Source of the DNA: CAYPTY01 sp964413935
GTDB taxonomy: Bacteria > Bacteroidota > Rhodothermia > Balneolales > Balneolaceae
Length of the DNA stretch: 64,000 nucleotides
Reading direction: 5' to 3'
NCBI GenBank assembly: GCA_964413935.1
Contig: CAYPTY010000006.1
Location: 1 to 64,000 of the forward strand
Position numbers and translations under genes: made by a program. A model generated the notes under the pieces. The model was given only the letters and a program-made list of their open reading frames with translations, had not been told where the DNA came from and made no database searches. Below are positions 51,550-60,943 of this stretch, one piece after another. How positions within the stretch are numbered: position 1 is the first letter of the stretch; every line of letters begins with the position of its first letter.

Positions 51550-52998
51550 TTAGGATTCCAGTTTTTTTGTAATGGCTTCGCGAACCAGCTGGGGATTGGC
51601 CTTGCCCTGAGAAGCTTTCATGGCCTGTCCAACGAAAAAGCCGGTCAGTTTCTTTTCTCCGGCCCGGTAACGCTCGGCCTCATTGGGATTTTCTTCGATA
51701 ATTTTATCTACAATGTCGTCGATGAAGCCGGTATCGGATACCTGAATCAGGTTCAATTCTTTAGCCAGTTCTTCGGCCGATTTGTCGCTGTCCAGCATGG
51801 CATTGAAAATATCCTGCAGGGCGGAGGAGTTGATTTTATCATCCTCTTTGAGCTGAATCAGTTCTGATAGTCGTTCAGGGGAAATACTGAATTCGCGGAT
51901 GTCAATCGCTTTCTCATTCAATACCCTTAAAACCTGACTCAAAACCACATTGGCAACAGCCTTTGGGTTGTTGAGATGTTCCAAAACGGATTCATAGTAG
52001 TCGGCCAGGTACCGGCTCTCGGTGAGGGTGATGGCATCGTCCACACTCATATTAAAGTCTTTTCGGAAGCGCTCACGGCGAACATCAGCCAGTTCCGGCA
52101 GATCAGATTTTACTTCTTCCAGCAATTGATCGGTAACCACAATGGGTGGAAGATCCGGTTCGGGGAAATAGCGATAATCGTGGGCTTCCTCTTTGGATCG
52201 CATCTCCCGTGTAATCATCTTGGAAGAATCCCAGAGGCGGGTTTGCTGAACCACTTCGCCTCCCCCGTCTATCAATTCTATCTGACGATAAATTTCATAA
52301 TCAATGGCCTTTTCTACATTCCGGAAGGAGTTCATGTTCTTGCATTCGGTTCGGGTTCCGAATTTCTCCTGCCCGCGCGGACGAACGGATACGTTGGCAT
52401 CACAGCGCAATGAACCCTCCTCCATGTTGCCATCACAAATTTCAAGATACTGTACAATCTGTTTGATCTTGGTGAGGTAAGCGTAAGCCTCCTGAGGGGT
52501 GCGGATATCCGGTTCTGAAACGATTTCTATAAGTGGTGTTCCGGCCCGGTTCAGGTCGATCAGAGTATTGTAGGGATCCTGATCATGAATGGATTTACCG
52601 GCATCTTCCTCCATGTGGATGCGCGTGATGCCGATGCGCTTGGTGTAGCCTTCCACTTCTATGTCGATGTAGCCATCGTAACAAATAGGTGTATCATATT
52701 GTGAAATCTGATAACCCTTGGGAAGATCGGGGTAGAAGTAGTTTTTCCTCGCAAAGATGGATCGAGGTGCAACACTGCAATTGGTGGCCAGCCCCATTTT
52801 GATGATGTACTTCACCAGATTCTCATTTACCACCGGCAATGTGCCCGGATGACCCAGGCAAAGCGGATTTACTCTGGTATTTGGATGAGCTCCGTATTCG
52901 GGCTCAACGGCTGTAAATGCTTTTGAATGGGTTAGTAGTTGTGCGTGGACTTCAAGTCCGATTACCGCTTCGAAGCGTTCGTGAGCAATGGTACTCAT
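51550..52998 (-). CDS. gatB: Asp-tRNA(Asn)/Glu-tRNA(Gln) amidotransferase subunit B
   Basis: Kinase subunit of GatCAB, which amidates mischarged Glu-tRNA(Gln) or Asp-tRNA(Asn). The 482 residues begin FEAVIGLEVHAQLLTHSKAF, include the cradle-domain GSLRCDANVSVRPRGQEKFG and TRTECKNMNSF, and end with the Yqey-like tail (FFVGQAMKASQGKANP) that contacts the tRNA. gatA and gatC are not in this window. It starts at ATG 52998, 82 nt downstream of the AguA gene end. Confidence 0.97.
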   Translation of the reverse strand: MSTIAHERFEAVIGLEVHAQLLTHSKAFTAVEPEYGAHPNTRVNPLCLGHPGTLPVVNENLVKYIIKMGLATNCSVAPRSIFARKNYFYPDLPKGYQISQYDTPICYDGYIDIEVEGYTKRIGITRIHMEEDAGKSIHDQDPYNTLIDLNRAGTPLIEIVSEPDIRTPQEAYAYLTKIKQIVQYLEICDGNMEEGSLRCDANVSVRPRGQEKFGTRTECKNMNSFRNVEKAIDYEIYRQIELIDGGGEVVQQTRLWDSSKMITREMRSKEEAHDYRYFPEPDLPPIVVTDQLLEEVKSDLPELADVRRERFRKDFNMSVDDAITLTESRYLADYYESVLEHLNNPKAVANVVLSQVLRVLNEKAIDIREFSISPERLSELIQLKEDDKINSSALQDIFNAMLDSDKSAEELAKELNLIQVSDTGFIDDIVDKIIEENPNEAERYRAGEKKLTGFFVGQAMKASQGKANPQLVREAITKKLES

Positions 52999-53080
52999 GG
53001 ATATACTGAAAGAAGGTTTTTATCGAGGGTGGAAGATATTAAAGATGCCTCAAAGTTTCGGAAGTAATTCACTGCCTGAT

Positions 53081-54091
53081 TTAATACCACTGCTGTGTGA
53101 TGCAGTGAATGCTTCCCTGTCCCCAGACCAGGTCGGCACAATTAATGCCGATAATTTCACGGTCTGGAAAATAGCGATCTAGCAATTCCTGGGCCTGCTG
53201 ATCGTAACGTTCATCATACAAGGGAAGCAGCACACATCCGTTTGCTACATAATAATTGGCATAGGATGCAGGTACATATTCGGATCCGTCCACGGTTGTT
53301 CCCTCAATGCGGCATTCCGGCATGGGCAAAGTCTCGATATTTAAACCTGATAATTCGAGAATTCGCACATTCGAATTTAGAGTCTTATAGTTGGGATCAT
53401 CCGGATCACTTGAAATCATGGTCAGCACGGTATCCTCGTTCAGGAAGCGGGTGAGATCGTCCACATGGCCGTCGGTGTCATCTCCTGCAAGGCCAGCTTT
53501 CAGCCAGATAAAGCGCTCAATACCAAAATAATCTCTGAGCTTGGTTTCAATATCCTTTTTACTGAAGGTCGGATTCCGATTGGGGTTCAGCATTACGGAT
53601 TCAGTAGTGATCAGCGTCCCCTTCCCGTTTGTTTCGATGGCCCCGCCCTCCAGCACCATTCCCGGCGACAGCACCTTAGTGTTGAGCATTTCCCCAATAA
53701 AGCGCGGCAAGCCATTATCCGCACCCCAGGGCGGATATTTACCGCCCCAGGCATTGTATTCCCAGTCCGTGATCGTTGGCTTTCCGTTTTCTTCTATGAA
53801 GATTGGGCCACAATCTCTGGCCCAGACATCGTTGATAGGGTATTCATGAAACCTCATTCGATATTCCGTGACCGGAATTTGGGATTTGAGATCTGAGATC
53901 TGAGATTTTGCTTCGGGATGGTAAAAGAGCTGGATGTCTTCAAACCGAATAAGAGCTTTTATAATCTCCAGATAGACCTTCTCAACTCTTTCGAGTCGAT
54001 CTCCGGGCCAGGTTTCGCGGTTGGAAGGCCAGTGCAGCTGGGTGGCTGAATGCGGTTCCCACTCGGCCGGCAGACGTCGGTTAGTCTTCAT
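53081..54091 (-). CDS. aguA: Agmatine deiminase
   Basis: Converts agmatine to N-carbamoylputrescine. A 336-residue guanidino-modifying enzyme from the ATG at 54091 (MKTNRRLPAEWEPH). Motifs are INDVWARDCGPIFI, DWEYNAWGGKYPPW, LEGGAIETNG, GLAGDDTDGHVDDL and the C-terminal GQGSIHCITQQ with the catalytic Cys330. Residues about 62-73 (KSQISDLKSQIP) are a 7-residue periodic insertion encoded by a heptad DNA repeat, placed in a loop before the first catalytic motif. The start overlaps the aguB stop by 11 nt, so the two enzymes are coupled. Confidence 0.94.
   Translation of the reverse strand: MKTNRRLPAEWEPHSATQLHWPSNRETWPGDRLERVEKVYLEIIKALIRFEDIQLFYHPEAKSQISDLKSQIPVTEYRMRFHEYPINDVWARDCGPIFIEENGKPTITDWEYNAWGGKYPPWGADNGLPRFIGEMLNTKVLSPGMVLEGGAIETNGKGTLITTESVMLNPNRNPTFSKKDIETKLRDYFGIERFIWLKAGLAGDDTDGHVDDLTRFLNEDTVLTMISSDPDDPNYKTLNSNVRILELSGLNIETLPMPECRIEGTTVDGSEYVPASYANYYVANGCVLLPLYDERYDQQAQELLDRYFPDREIIGINCADLVWGQGSIHCITQQWY
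53874..53908. repeat. Heptad repeat inside the agmatine deiminase gene
   Basis: Five in-phase heptads on the plus strand: GGAATTT, GGGATTT, GAGATCT, GAGATCT, GAGATTT. The words GGAATTT and GAGATTT also occur in intergenic element copy 1 read on the minus strand. Because the unit is 7 nt, three units equal seven codons, giving the repeated peptide KSQISDL-KSQIP in frame. Confidence 0.85.
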
Positions 54092-54959
54092 CTGCGAAAC
54101 GTTTGAGTATGGGAGCATAGGCATCTATCCGACGATCCCGGAAAAAGGGCCATTCCCTGCGCTGTTCATCAATTTTATGGAGATCAATATCTGCATACAG
54201 GATTTCCTCTTTCTCGCCCGCTACCGCCAGCTCTTCCCCGAAAGGACCATAAACAAAGGAATGTCCCCAGAAGGTAGTGCCTGCTTCCTTACCCACCCGG
54301 TTGGCTGCTGCCACATAAAGGCCATTGGCAATGGCGTGGGATCGCTGAATGCACTGCCACGCTTCCAGATATTTCTTCTTTTCGGCTTTGCCTTCTTTTT
54401 TGAGAGTACCGATGGCCGTTGGGTAGAAAAGAATCTGTGCCCCATGTAAGGCAGCAATACGGGCCGCTTCCGGATACCATTGATCCCAGCAAATGAGGGC
54501 GCCAATTTTTCCGAAGTGGGTATTGAAAACTGGCCAGGCTTCATTGGCATCACCCGGGGTGAAATAATACTTCTCTCCAAAACCCGGATCATCCGGAATA
54601 TGCATTTTGCGGTAATGTCCGGCGACTGAGCCATCCGCATCCATTACCTGCAGGCTGTTGTGATAAATGCCATCAGCTCTTTTTTCGAAATAGGGAATGA
54701 TGAGTACAATACCCAGTTCTGCGGCCAGTGCAGAGAATTGTTCAAATATTCCATCCTTGCGATGCAAAGCCCACTCAAAAGCTTTCTCATTATAATCCAC
54801 ACAGAAATAGGGAGTATTGAAAAGCTCCTGCAGGCAGATCACATTCGCACCTTCTTCTGCAGCCTGCCGGAGCAGTGCCATCTGCCGGAAGGTGTTTTCT
54901 TCTACATGTTTTGATGCAAAAGTTTGCAGCAGAGCAATCTTTATAATCGATGTTTTCAT
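54081..54959 (-). CDS. aguB: N-carbamoylputrescine amidase (nitrilase superfamily)
   Basis: Hydrolyses N-carbamoylputrescine to putrescine, CO2 and ammonia. The 292-residue protein has the nitrilase catalytic triad: Glu45 in ICLQELFNTPYF, Lys118 in HYRKMHIPD and Cys157 in LICWDQWYPE. The QLFxxxx-type sequence and the SFVYGPFGEELA region match the plant/bacterial AguB subgroup. It precedes aguA on the same strand and overlaps it by 11 nt, giving a complete agmatine-to-putrescine route. An arginine decarboxylase is not in this window. Confidence 0.93.
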   Translation of the reverse strand: MKTSIIKIALLQTFASKHVEENTFRQMALLRQAAEEGANVICLQELFNTPYFCVDYNEKAFEWALHRKDGIFEQFSALAAELGIVLIIPYFEKRADGIYHNSLQVMDADGSVAGHYRKMHIPDDPGFGEKYYFTPGDANEAWPVFNTHFGKIGALICWDQWYPEAARIAALHGAQILFYPTAIGTLKKEGKAEKKKYLEAWQCIQRSHAIANGLYVAAANRVGKEAGTTFWGHSFVYGPFGEELAVAGEKEEILYADIDLHKIDEQRREWPFFRDRRIDAYAPILKRFADED

Positions 54960-55135
54960 AATGATAAGATAAAGTGTACCAATCTTTTATGGAGTTGTAA
55001 TTCATTCATTCTTCACAAAATCTAAGTAGCCTAAGTGTAGAAATAAGGGATGTTTAGACAAAGTGGTTATATAGCTTAGAAAAGCGCTTACTTAGCAAAA
55101 TAAGTAAAAATTCAACCTAAAAATTAACTCACCAA

Positions 55136-56782
55136 ATGCTTACTTTGAGCCCTTTCGACACCAAAAACCTAGATGAAACAATGAGTGTAAACAACACACA
55201 TCCGAAAAGTAACGTAGGTCTGGATTATTTAGGACTTGCCGAAAATGATAATGTACTCTGGAATCTAAATCCTGAAGAACTCTACGAAGAAGTGCTGGCG
55301 AATGGTGAAGGTGAACTCTCTGCTGATGAAGCAATTGTGATCCGAACCGGTAAATACACTGGCCGGTCTCCAAAAGACAAATACACAGTTGATCAACCTT
55401 CTATTCATGATGAAATTGACTGGGGTGGATTCAATAAGCCTATCGATCAAAAAGTATTTGATGGACTCTTCGTTAAATTGCAGGATTATCTTGCTGAGAA
55501 GAAATTATACGTAAAAGACGTTTATTGCGGTGCTCATCCTGATTCTCGCCTCAATGTTCGCGTTGTGAGTGAAGCTGCTTACCACGCTCTCTTCACCGAC
55601 AATATGTTTATTGACGTTCCAGATGATGAAATGGAAGAATTTATTCCAGGCTTTACTGTACTGGCCGCGCCAAGTTTTAAAGCAGATCCTGAAGTAGATG
55701 GAACTGAAACTGACACCTTCGTGATAGCCGATCTTGAAAAAAAGATCATAATCATTGGGGCAACCATGTATTCCGGTGAGGTGAAGAAAGGTATCTTTGG
55801 TATCATGAATTACCTGTTACCTAAGCAGGGTGTGATGCCAATGCACTGTTCCGCCAATTTGGACGAAAATGGTAAGTCTGCGGTGTACTTCGGCCTTTCC
55901 GGTACCGGAAAAACCACCCTCTCCGCTGATCCGGATAAAACCCTGATCGGTGATGATGAGCACGGCTGGAACGACGAAGGTATCTTTAACTTCGAGGGCG
56001 GTTGCTATGCTAAAGTGATCAATCTATCCGAAGAAAATGAACCGCTGATCTATGCTACCACCAAGCGCAGAGGAACCATTCTGGAGAATGTTGTACTGGA
56101 TGAAGATGGCAATCCCGATTTTGATGATGTCAGTATCACTCAGAATACACGATGCTCTTATCCACTGAAATTTATACCAAATGCCAGTGAAACGGGCATT
56201 GCGGACCATCCGGCAAATATCATTTTCCTAACAGCTGATGCCTTCGGGGTTTTACCACCAATTTCGAAGCTGACGCCTGAGCAGGCCATGTACCACTTCA
56301 TCAGTGGATATACGGCTAAAGTTGCCGGTACTGAAAGAGGTGTAACCGAGCCACAGGCTACTTTCTCTGCCTGCTTCGGAGCTCCTTTCATGCCATTGCA
56401 CCCAACCGTGTATGCGGAGTTGCTTGCTGAGCGTATTCGAAAGCATGGATCCGATGTTTGGCTGGTAAATACCGGTTGGACCGGCGGCCCATACGGCGTG
56501 GGTTCCCGCATGAAGCTCCCTTATACCCGAAAAATGCTTACCGAAGCTATCGCAGGTAATCTGAATGATGGGGAGTTTGTAAAAGACCCAATCTTCGGCC
56601 TGATGATCCCAACCAAAGTTGAGGGAGTACCATCAGAGCTGTTGATACCAAGAAATACCTGGGACGACCCTGAGGCCTACGACGCCAAAGCGAAAGAACT
56701 TGCAGGCATGTTCGTGAAGAACTTTAAAAAGTTCGAAGATCAGGCCAGCGAAGCGATACTTAAAGCTGCACCTAACGTGTGA
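55136..56782 (+). CDS. pckA: Phosphoenolpyruvate carboxykinase (ATP)
   Basis: Makes PEP from oxaloacetate and ATP, the entry step of gluconeogenesis. The 548 residues contain RTGKYTGRSPKDKYTV, the kinase-1a P-loop GLSGTGKTTLS (about 253-263), the metal-binding GDDEHGWNDEG and the C-terminal NTGWTGGPYGVGSRMKL. An alternative ATG at 55181 (MSVNNTHPKS) would give 533 residues, closer to the usual length, so the start is uncertain. It is transcribed divergently from aguB across about 175 nt of AT-rich sequence that probably contains its promoter. Confidence 0.96.
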   Translation: MLTLSPFDTKNLDETMSVNNTHPKSNVGLDYLGLAENDNVLWNLNPEELYEEVLANGEGELSADEAIVIRTGKYTGRSPKDKYTVDQPSIHDEIDWGGFNKPIDQKVFDGLFVKLQDYLAEKKLYVKDVYCGAHPDSRLNVRVVSEAAYHALFTDNMFIDVPDDEMEEFIPGFTVLAAPSFKADPEVDGTETDTFVIADLEKKIIIIGATMYSGEVKKGIFGIMNYLLPKQGVMPMHCSANLDENGKSAVYFGLSGTGKTTLSADPDKTLIGDDEHGWNDEGIFNFEGGCYAKVINLSEENEPLIYATTKRRGTILENVVLDEDGNPDFDDVSITQNTRCSYPLKFIPNASETGIADHPANIIFLTADAFGVLPPISKLTPEQAMYHFISGYTAKVAGTERGVTEPQATFSACFGAPFMPLHPTVYAELLAERIRKHGSDVWLVNTGWTGGPYGVGSRMKLPYTRKMLTEAIAGNLNDGEFVKDPIFGLMIPTKVEGVPSELLIPRNTWDDPEAYDAKAKELAGMFVKNFKKFEDQASEAILKAAPNV

Positions 56783-56807
56783 TTGCACTGCTTTGATGTA
56801 GGTTGAC

Positions 56808-56848
56808 AAAGCCTGTTGCCCGGCGAAACGGACAGCAGGCTTTTTTTT
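56808..56848. terminator. Bidirectional terminator between pckA and prfA
   Basis: 11-bp stem AAAGCCTGTTG / CAGCAGGCTTT (one G-T pair) with T runs on the plus strand and, less strongly, A/T bases on the other side. It lies between the convergent pckA and prfA genes. Confidence 0.88.
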
Positions 56849-56850
56849 GG

Positions 56851-57930
56851 CTATGATTCAGCCATAGCATTAAGCTTGTCCAGGTTCTCCTGCATGCGGA
56901 GGGCATTCAGCATCTCAAGGATATCACCTTTCATGAAATCGTCCAGATTGTAAAGCGTAAGATTAATACGGTGATCCGTGATGCGTCCCTGCGGAAAATT
57001 GTATGTACGGATTTTTGCAGAACGGTCGCCTGTTGAAACCTGTGATTTCCGCTCCATAGCTCTCTCCTGCTGCTTTTTCTCCAGCTCGATGTTGTACATC
57101 TTAGCTCTGAGCATCACCATGGCTTTCTCTTTATTCTGATGCTGGGAGCGTTCTTCCTGGCATTCAACCACAATCCCGGTTGGTTCATGGGTAATCCGGA
57201 TTGCCGAATCCGTTTTGTTCACGTGCTGCCCTCCCGCCCCGCTGGCTCTGAAAGTATCGATACGCAAATCCGCCGTATTGATATCAATTTCTACATCCTC
57301 CACTTCCGGTAACACAGCAACTGTAGCCGCAGAGGTATGAACCCTGCCCTGGCTTTCGGTAGCGGGAACCCGTTGCACCCGATGCACTCCGCTCTCGTAC
57401 TTCATAAAGCCGAAAATGTCGCTTCCCTCCAATGAGAATACAATTTCCTTATAACCCCCTTTTTCAGATTCATTCAGGCTCATCAGGCTCACTTTCCATC
57501 CCATCTTATCCGCAAAGCGGCGGTACATATCAAACAAATCGCCGGCAAAAATGGCAGCTTCATCTCCACCCGTTCCCGCTCGGATTTCCACAATGGCATT
57601 TTTTTCATCTTCCGGATCCCGCGGGATCAGCTTCATTTTAATTTCTTCTCCCAGCTTATCCAGCTCTTCCCGGATCTCTTCGTTCTCCGTTCGGGCCATT
57701 TGCGTAATCTCAGCATCCTCATCCATTTCTATGAGTTCCTTATTGCCATCCAGCCGGTGCTTGAGATCCATCCAGGTATCGTAGTCATCCACCAGTTCTT
57801 TTAAGGACCCATGTTCCTTGGTCAGCTCAGTATATTTGGCCGGATCGTCAAAAACCGCCGGATCACTCATGGCGGTGGTAACTTCTTCAAAGCGGGCTTT
57901 GATCTGTTTCAGTTTAGCTTCTATATCCAT
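56851..57930 (-). CDS. prfA: Peptide chain release factor 1
   Basis: Recognises UAA and UAG stop codons and triggers peptide release. The 359 residues contain the anticodon-like PAT tripeptide (residues 189-191 in RVQRVPATESQG), which marks RF1 rather than RF2 (SPF), and the catalytic GGQ motif (233-235 in RASGAGGQHVNKTD). The glutamine is in the usual context for methylation by PrmC. No prmC gene was seen nearby. Confidence 0.97.
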   Translation of the reverse strand: MDIEAKLKQIKARFEEVTTAMSDPAVFDDPAKYTELTKEHGSLKELVDDYDTWMDLKHRLDGNKELIEMDEDAEITQMARTENEEIREELDKLGEEIKMKLIPRDPEDEKNAIVEIRAGTGGDEAAIFAGDLFDMYRRFADKMGWKVSLMSLNESEKGGYKEIVFSLEGSDIFGFMKYESGVHRVQRVPATESQGRVHTSAATVAVLPEVEDVEIDINTADLRIDTFRASGAGGQHVNKTDSAIRITHEPTGIVVECQEERSQHQNKEKAMVMLRAKMYNIELEKKQQERAMERKSQVSTGDRSAKIRTYNFPQGRITDHRINLTLYNLDDFMKGDILEMLNALRMQENLDKLNAMAES

Positions 57931-57974
57931 ATCCGATTCGGTGCGCTGATTGTTCTTCGCATCGAAAATAAGAA

Positions 57975-58670
57975 TTAATCGAAAAGATGTTTCAGGATGT
58001 TGAAGAGCAGCTTTTTATTCTCCTGAATGTGCTCTTTGCTGATTTCTGTGATTTCATCCCACTTTTGGATGTAGGGCGCTTTTTTCAGGTCCGGTCGCAG
58101 ATGTTCTTCCAGTTCTTTTATGTGATCCTTTCCCAGCTCCAGATGAAACTGAAGGGCAATTACGTGCTCTCCGTACTGAAAGGCCTGCTGCTCACAGCCT
58201 TTGGATTCGAACAGATGAATACTTTTTTTCGGAGCATCAAAAGTCTCGCCGTGCCAGTGAAATACTTTATACTCATCCAGTTCCGATTCGAAGGTACCAT
58301 CAAAAATCTGCTGCACCTTAAACCAGCCAATCTCCTTGTATTTGTGATGATACACATCCGAACCCAGTGCATCAGCAATGAATTGTGAACCCAGACAGAT
58401 GCCAAGTGTGGGAATATTGTGATCGATGCAATGACGAATCAGTTCTTTTTCGGCATTCATCCACGGATACAATTCATCCTCGTAGATATTCATGGGGCCT
58501 CCCATGATGATCAGACCTGCTATATTTGCGGAATTTCCTTTCGGTATGGCATCCCCCGCATACATATGAACGATTTCATAGGATTTATGATGCTTTTTGA
58601 GCCAGTCTTCGATAAAACCGGGCCCTTCAAAGGCAACATGCTGAAGGATGTATATTTTTGAGTCACTCAT
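57975..58670 (-). CDS. Class I glutamine amidotransferase-like protein
   Basis: A 231-residue stand-alone GATase1 domain, similar to the glutaminase half of GMP synthase. The nucleophile is Cys92 in LGICLGSQFIADALG, with His176 and Glu178 in ALQFHLE completing the triad. GLIIMGGPMNIYED is the conserved substrate-pocket strand. Stand-alone members act on varied amine substrates, so the reaction is not assigned. It is transcribed on the minus strand, 44 nt before prfA and divergent from purK. Confidence 0.87.
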   Translation of the reverse strand: MSDSKIYILQHVAFEGPGFIEDWLKKHHKSYEIVHMYAGDAIPKGNSANIAGLIIMGGPMNIYEDELYPWMNAEKELIRHCIDHNIPTLGICLGSQFIADALGSDVYHHKYKEIGWFKVQQIFDGTFESELDEYKVFHWHGETFDAPKKSIHLFESKGCEQQAFQYGEHVIALQFHLELGKDHIKELEEHLRPDLKKAPYIQKWDEITEISKEHIQENKKLLFNILKHLFD

Positions 58671-58717
58671 AGTCTTACAAATTAGTATCTTTACAGCTCT
58701 AATTTAACAGATCAGAC

Positions 58718-59878
58718 GTGAGTAATACATCCATTCCTGCAAATTATAAAATTGGTTTTCTTGGGGCAGGACAGCTGGCGCGAATGAGTGCCCTTCAGGC
58801 TTTTCGATTCGGAATACAGGTTGCTGTTTTTTCTGACCGCCCCGAAAATGAACCTGTACAATTCATGACGCCACATGCTATTTCAGGGTCTTTTGATTCG
58901 GTTGATGAACTGGTAGCATTCGCCAAAACCTGCGATGTACTGACCCTGGAAAATGAATTTATCCGTTCTGAAGTACTCAGGGAAGTTGAGGAAAAATCGG
59001 GCACACCCATCTTTCCCTCTCCCGGTTCCTTCGCTCTCATCGAGAATAAGCTTATTGAAAAACAGACCTTTGAAGCTGCCGGAATACCGGTTACACCCTA
59101 TAAACTCATCAGTGAAGATGATGACCTGAGCGATTTCGGGCAGGCCCATGGCTGGCCCTACCTCCTGAAATCATCCAAAGGAGGCTATGATGGTTATGGG
59201 AACAAAACGGTTCACGATATCGGTGAAGCCCGGCATGCATTTAAAGAGCTGGGAGGAGATAAAGGACATGATATCATCGCCGAAGCCTTTGTGAATTTTA
59301 CCCATGAACTGGCCGTACAGGTAGTCAGAAACGAACATGGTATGGTCGCATACCCCTGTTGTGAAACCATTCAGGAAAACCACATATGTGTGGCTGTACT
59401 TTCGCCGGCGCCCATCCATGAAGAGAAAGCCCTTGAAGTTCAGCAGATGGCCATGAAGGCGACTGAAGCCATTGATGGTAAAGGTATTTTTGCCTATGAG
59501 TTTTTTCTCACGGTGGATGGAAGCATTTTACTGAATGAGTCTGCTCCCCGTCCACATAATTCCGGGCACTACACCATTGAAGGCTGTGTAACCTCTCAGT
59601 TTGAGAATCACGTTCGGGCAGTTTGCGGGCTCCCACTGGGCAGTACAGCTCTTCGTATGCCTGCTGTGGCTATGATAAACCTGCTGGGCACACAAAACAG
59701 GCCATCACAGATAGATATAAGCAGTGCAGCCTTATCGCGCCCGGATGCTCACTTGCATATGTATGGGAAGGTGGAATCGAAAAAAGGCCGTAAGATGGGA
59801 CACTTTACCCTGCTGGGCGAACATGTTCAGGAAGTGTATCACGAAGCAAGAGAATTAACCAACAGCATAGAAATCTAA
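58718..59878 (+). CDS. purK: 5-(carboxyamino)imidazole ribonucleotide synthase
   Basis: Carboxylates AIR to N5-CAIR with ATP and bicarbonate, working with PurE. The 386-residue ATP-grasp protein has KIGFLGAGQLARMSALQAFR at the N-terminus, WPYLLKSSKGGYDGYGNK in the ATP-grasp region, and NESAPRPHNSGHYTIEGC near the end. The start is GTG at 58718. It ends 1 nt before purE, so the two form a purKE operon. Confidence 0.96.
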   Translation: MSNTSIPANYKIGFLGAGQLARMSALQAFRFGIQVAVFSDRPENEPVQFMTPHAISGSFDSVDELVAFAKTCDVLTLENEFIRSEVLREVEEKSGTPIFPSPGSFALIENKLIEKQTFEAAGIPVTPYKLISEDDDLSDFGQAHGWPYLLKSSKGGYDGYGNKTVHDIGEARHAFKELGGDKGHDIIAEAFVNFTHELAVQVVRNEHGMVAYPCCETIQENHICVAVLSPAPIHEEKALEVQQMAMKATEAIDGKGIFAYEFFLTVDGSILLNESAPRPHNSGHYTIEGCVTSQFENHVRAVCGLPLGSTALRMPAVAMINLLGTQNRPSQIDISSAALSRPDAHLHMYGKVESKKGRKMGHFTLLGEHVQEVYHEARELTNSIEI

Positions 59879-59879
59879 T

Positions 59880-60368
59880 ATGGAAAATAAGGTATCAATC
59901 GGGATTGTAATGGGCAGCGACAGTGACTGGCCCACCATGAAACAGGCAGCGGATATTCTGGACAGCTTCGGGGTTCCTTATGAAAAAAAAGTGGTTTCAG
60001 CTCATCGAACACCCGATGATATGGCGGAATATGCTAAAAAAGCCCGGACACGGGGTTTAAAAATAATCATCGCAGGTGCAGGTGGTGCTGCGCATCTTCC
60101 GGGGATGCTCGCTTCACATACAACACTGCCGGTAATCGGTGTACCAGTACAGACTTCAGCATTGGGTGGTGTGGACAGCCTCTATTCCATTGTACAAATG
60201 CCCAACGGCATTCCGGTTGCTACAGTCGCCATCGGCAAAGCCCAGAATGCGGGATTACTTGCTCTTCGAATGCTGGGAATAAATGATGAAATAATCGCGC
60301 AGAAACTCTCGGATTTTCATCAGCAAATGGCCGAAGAATCACGCCAGAAAACCAGAAACCTGAAGTAG
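59880..60368 (+). CDS. purE: 5-(carboxyamino)imidazole ribonucleotide mutase
   Basis: Converts N5-CAIR to CAIR, class I PurE. The 162-residue protein has the GIVMGSDSDWPTMKQA active-site motif, SAHRTPDDMAEYAKKA, AGAGGAAHLPGMLASHTTLP and LGGVDSLYSIVQMPNGIPV. The octameric enzyme acts after PurK, which directly precedes it. Confidence 0.97.
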   Translation: MENKVSIGIVMGSDSDWPTMKQAADILDSFGVPYEKKVVSAHRTPDDMAEYAKKARTRGLKIIIAGAGGAAHLPGMLASHTTLPVIGVPVQTSALGGVDSLYSIVQMPNGIPVATVAIGKAQNAGLLALRMLGINDEIIAQKLSDFHQQMAEESRQKTRNLK

Positions 60369-60389
60369 CTCAACCCTCAGGTTATATTT

Positions 60390-60553
60390 TTGTAGCAATT
60401 GTTTTCTGGAGGAACTTTTGTTCCCGATGTCCGTATCCATTTCTTAACAACTTTCAGTTCAGAAGAACGTTTTTAAGAGTGTATCCGGTGGATTTCTCCG
60501 TTGGTTATAGTTAACAAGATCGAAGCCCGCTGTTTTTGGCAGCGGGCTTTTTT
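60390..60553 (+). ncRNA. Possible 3'-UTR small RNA after purE
   Basis: The 155 nt between the purE stop and the terminator carry several short hairpins, including GGAAC/GTTCC near 60415-60426 and GTTC-AGAA-GAAC near 60457-60468, and finish in a very strong terminator. No open frame is present. The layout fits a 3'-UTR-derived small RNA, but no known family is recognised and the ends are guesses. Confidence 0.25.
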
Positions 60554-60554
60554 A
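60523..60554 (+). terminator. Terminator after purKE
   Basis: 10-bp stem AAGCCCGCTG / CAGCGGGCTT with a 7-nt loop and a T run, about 155 nt after the purE stop. Confidence 0.92.
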
Positions 60555-60609
60555 TTTCAGGCAGAAGCTTCATATTCGTTCAATCCAAAAATCTAAAAGC
60601 TGTACAATT

Positions 60610-60930
60610 ATGTTAATGTCCACTACCAATCAGTTAGACGGAAGAGAAGTCAAAAGGTACCTCGGCGTAGTTACCGGGGAAGCCATTCTTGGAGCCAATA
60701 TTTTCAAAGATTTTTTTGCCGGTATCCGTGATATCGTTGGAGGCCGGTCAGCGGCCTATGAGAGGGAACTGCAGGAAGCTCGTCGCATTGCTTTTTCCGA
60801 AATGGAGCACAAAGCCAATCAGGTGGGTGCTGATGCTATCATCGGCATCGATATTGATTATGAAACCATCGGAGCCAATGGCAGCATGCTTATGGTATCG
60901 GTGAGCGGTACGGCTGTCTCGGTATCCTGA
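60610..60930 (+). CDS. YbjQ/UPF0145 family protein
   Basis: A 106-residue member of the YbjQ (UPF0145) family of putative heavy-metal-binding pentameric proteins. Conserved residues are seen in YLGVVTGEAILGANIFKDF, RELQEARRIAFSEM and QVGADAIIGIDIDYETIG. Function is unknown. It is isolated as a single transcript, with a strong terminator hairpin on each side. A second in-frame Met at 60616 could be the start. Confidence 0.9.
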   Translation: MLMSTTNQLDGREVKRYLGVVTGEAILGANIFKDFFAGIRDIVGGRSAAYERELQEARRIAFSEMEHKANQVGADAIIGIDIDYETIGANGSMLMVSVSGTAVSVS

Positions 60931-60943
60931 ACAGATGCCTAAC

